Origin: DAIQRJ01 sp963708795
GTDB lineage: Bacteria > Actinomycetota > Actinomycetes > Propionibacteriales > DAIQRJ01
Assembly: GCA_963708795.1 (NCBI GenBank)
Contig: CAVPUH010000002.1
Span: 1-64,000, forward strand
Length of the DNA stretch: 64,000 nt
Reading direction: 5' to 3'
The stretch's first letter is position 1, and every line of letters starts with the position of its first letter. The position numbers were made by a program, and so were the translations under genes. Under the pieces are notes generated by a model. That model made no database searches. It was given only the letters and a program-made list of their open reading frames with translations, and was not told where the DNA came from. Below are positions 63,185 through 64,000 of this stretch, one piece after another.

Positions 63185-64000
63185 CAGCTCGAGGAGCTCC
63201 AGCGCGGGAACGCACCGGTTCCGGCGTAGCGGGCGGACTCGTCCAGCTCTTCCTCGATCCGCAGCAGCTGGTTGTACTTGGCCACCCGGTCGGTCCGGGC
63301 CGGTGCGCCGGTCTTGATCTGCCCGACGTTCGTGGCCACGGCGAGGTCGGCGATCGTCGTGTCCTCGGTCTCACCCGAACGGTGCGACATCATGCAGCGG
63401 AAGCCCGAACGGTGGGCGAGGTCGACCGCGTCGAGGGTCTCGGTCAGCGAACCGATCTGGTTGACCTTCACGAGCAACGCGTTCGCGGCCTGGTCGGTGA
63501 TGCCACGGGCGAGCCGGGTGGGGTTCGTCACGAACAGGTCGTCGCCCACGATCTGGATCTTGCCGCCGAGTTCGGAGGTCAGCGTGGCCCAGCCCTCCCA
63601 GTCGTCCTCGGCCAGCGGGTCCTCGATCGACACCAACGGGTAGTTCGCGACGAGCTCGCCGTAGTAGGCGCTCATCTCCGACGCCGACTTCGACCCGCCC
63701 TCGAAGGCGTAGCTGCCCTTGGCGAAGAATTCGGTCGCCGCGACGTCGAGCGCGTAGCCGATGTCGACGCCCGGCCGGTAGCCCGCCTTCTCGACGGCGA
63801 TCGTGATGAGGTCGAGGGCCTCGCGGTTGCTGCCGAGGCTCGGGGCGAAGCCGCCCTCGTCGCCCAGGCCGGTGGCCAGGCCGCGCTCCTGCAGGACCGC
63901 CTTCAGCGAGTGGTAGACCTCGGCCCCCCAGCGAATGGCCTCGGCGAAGGTGGGCGCCCCGAACGGCGCGATCATGAACTCCTGGATGTCGACGTTGGAG
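63184..64000 (-). CDS. eno: enolase, N-terminus beyond window
   Basis: The last about 271 residues of enolase are visible; the start lies past the right edge. Enolase converts 2-phosphoglycerate to phosphoenolpyruvate in glycolysis. SNVDIQEFMIAPFGAPTFAE, TGLGDEGGFAPSL (catalytic Glu), VSIEDPLAEDDWEGW and QIVGDDLFVTNPTRLARGI (metal-binding acids), ALLVKVNQIGSLTETLDAVD (catalytic Lys) and MSHRSGETEDTTIADLAVAT are all intact. Its stop overlaps the ftsB start. Confidence 0.97.
   Translation of the reverse strand, partial: SNVDIQEFMIAPFGAPTFAEAIRWGAEVYHSLKAVLQERGLATGLGDEGGFAPSLGSNREALDLITIAVEKAGYRPGVDIGYALDVAATEFFAKGSYAFEGGSKSASEMSAYYGELVANYPLVSIEDPLAEDDWEGWATLTSELGGKIQIVGDDLFVTNPTRLARGITDQAANALLVKVNQIGSLTETLDAVDLAHRSGFRCMMSHRSGETEDTTIADLAVATNVGQIKTGAPARTDRVAKYNQLLRIEEELDESARYAGTGAFPRWSSSS

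Overview
The window is high-GC, densely coded actinobacterial chromosome. Lineage clues are mca (mycothiol S-conjugate amidase) beside a DUF4307 gene, the conserved eno-ftsB-DUF501-ppx block, a short-chain cis-prenyltransferase of the mycobacterial Rv1086 type, PIN-PhoH, GreA with an actinobacterial N-terminus, and a SAM-IV riboswitch, a class known mainly from Actinobacteria. I cannot name the genus; a Frankiales/Nakamurellales-like actinomycete is a guess. No rRNA, insertion sequence, integrase or CRISPR array was seen.

Layout. 0-10 kb: fabH (cut by the left edge), a secreted transglycosylase with a reading-frame break, phoH, a TetR-controlled efflux pump with a clear palindromic operator, a cis-prenyltransferase, hemolysin III, a YyaL-type thioredoxin-domain protein and a transglutaminase-like protein. 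10-15.7 kb: a sulfur/thiol section, with a SAM-IV riboswitch, a cysteine-type leader peptide, cysteine dioxygenase and rhodanese, then a convergent sulfatase, mca and greA. 15.7-23 kb: a DUF2089/DUF4097-like pair, threonine ammonia-lyase, a MarR-controlled DHA2 pump and two bacterial PH-domain membrane proteins. 23-26.5 kb: a complete four-gene osmoprotectant (OpuC-type) ABC operon. 26.5-44 kb: PHP hydrolase, AI-2E-type permease (frame break), metB, msrA, small enzymes, a serine hydrolase with two compensating frame breaks, an alpha-galactosidase with one, two DUF1707 proteins, cbs, a BAX-inhibitor-1 protein, a tetracycline ribosomal-protection GTPase with an upstream ORF, and a sugar isomerase.

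44.4-56.6 kb looks accessory. It encodes only large secreted or surface proteins: a Tat-exported beta-helix protein, an RCC1-repeat protein, a giant DUF4082/deacetylase-like protein broken by more than a dozen frameshifts, a decayed DUF4082 fragment, and a CehA/McbA-type PHP hydrolase with Ig, FN3 and DUF4082 modules. It ends at a tRNA gene whose anticodon is UAA but whose variable region is short, which does not fit a normal tRNA-Leu. Beyond it, 56.8-64 kb is core again: an AGPS-like flavoenzyme, PlsC acyltransferase and SDR (a possible ether-lipid set), family-5 uracil-DNA glycosylase, ppx, DUF501, ftsB and eno (cut by the right edge).

The points most worth following are the sulfur-sensing leader in front of cysteine dioxygenase, the odd tRNA, the uORF overlapping the start of the ribosomal-protection gene, and the clustering of frameshifts in the DUF4082 locus. 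All positions and families were read by eye from sequence; no database search was run.
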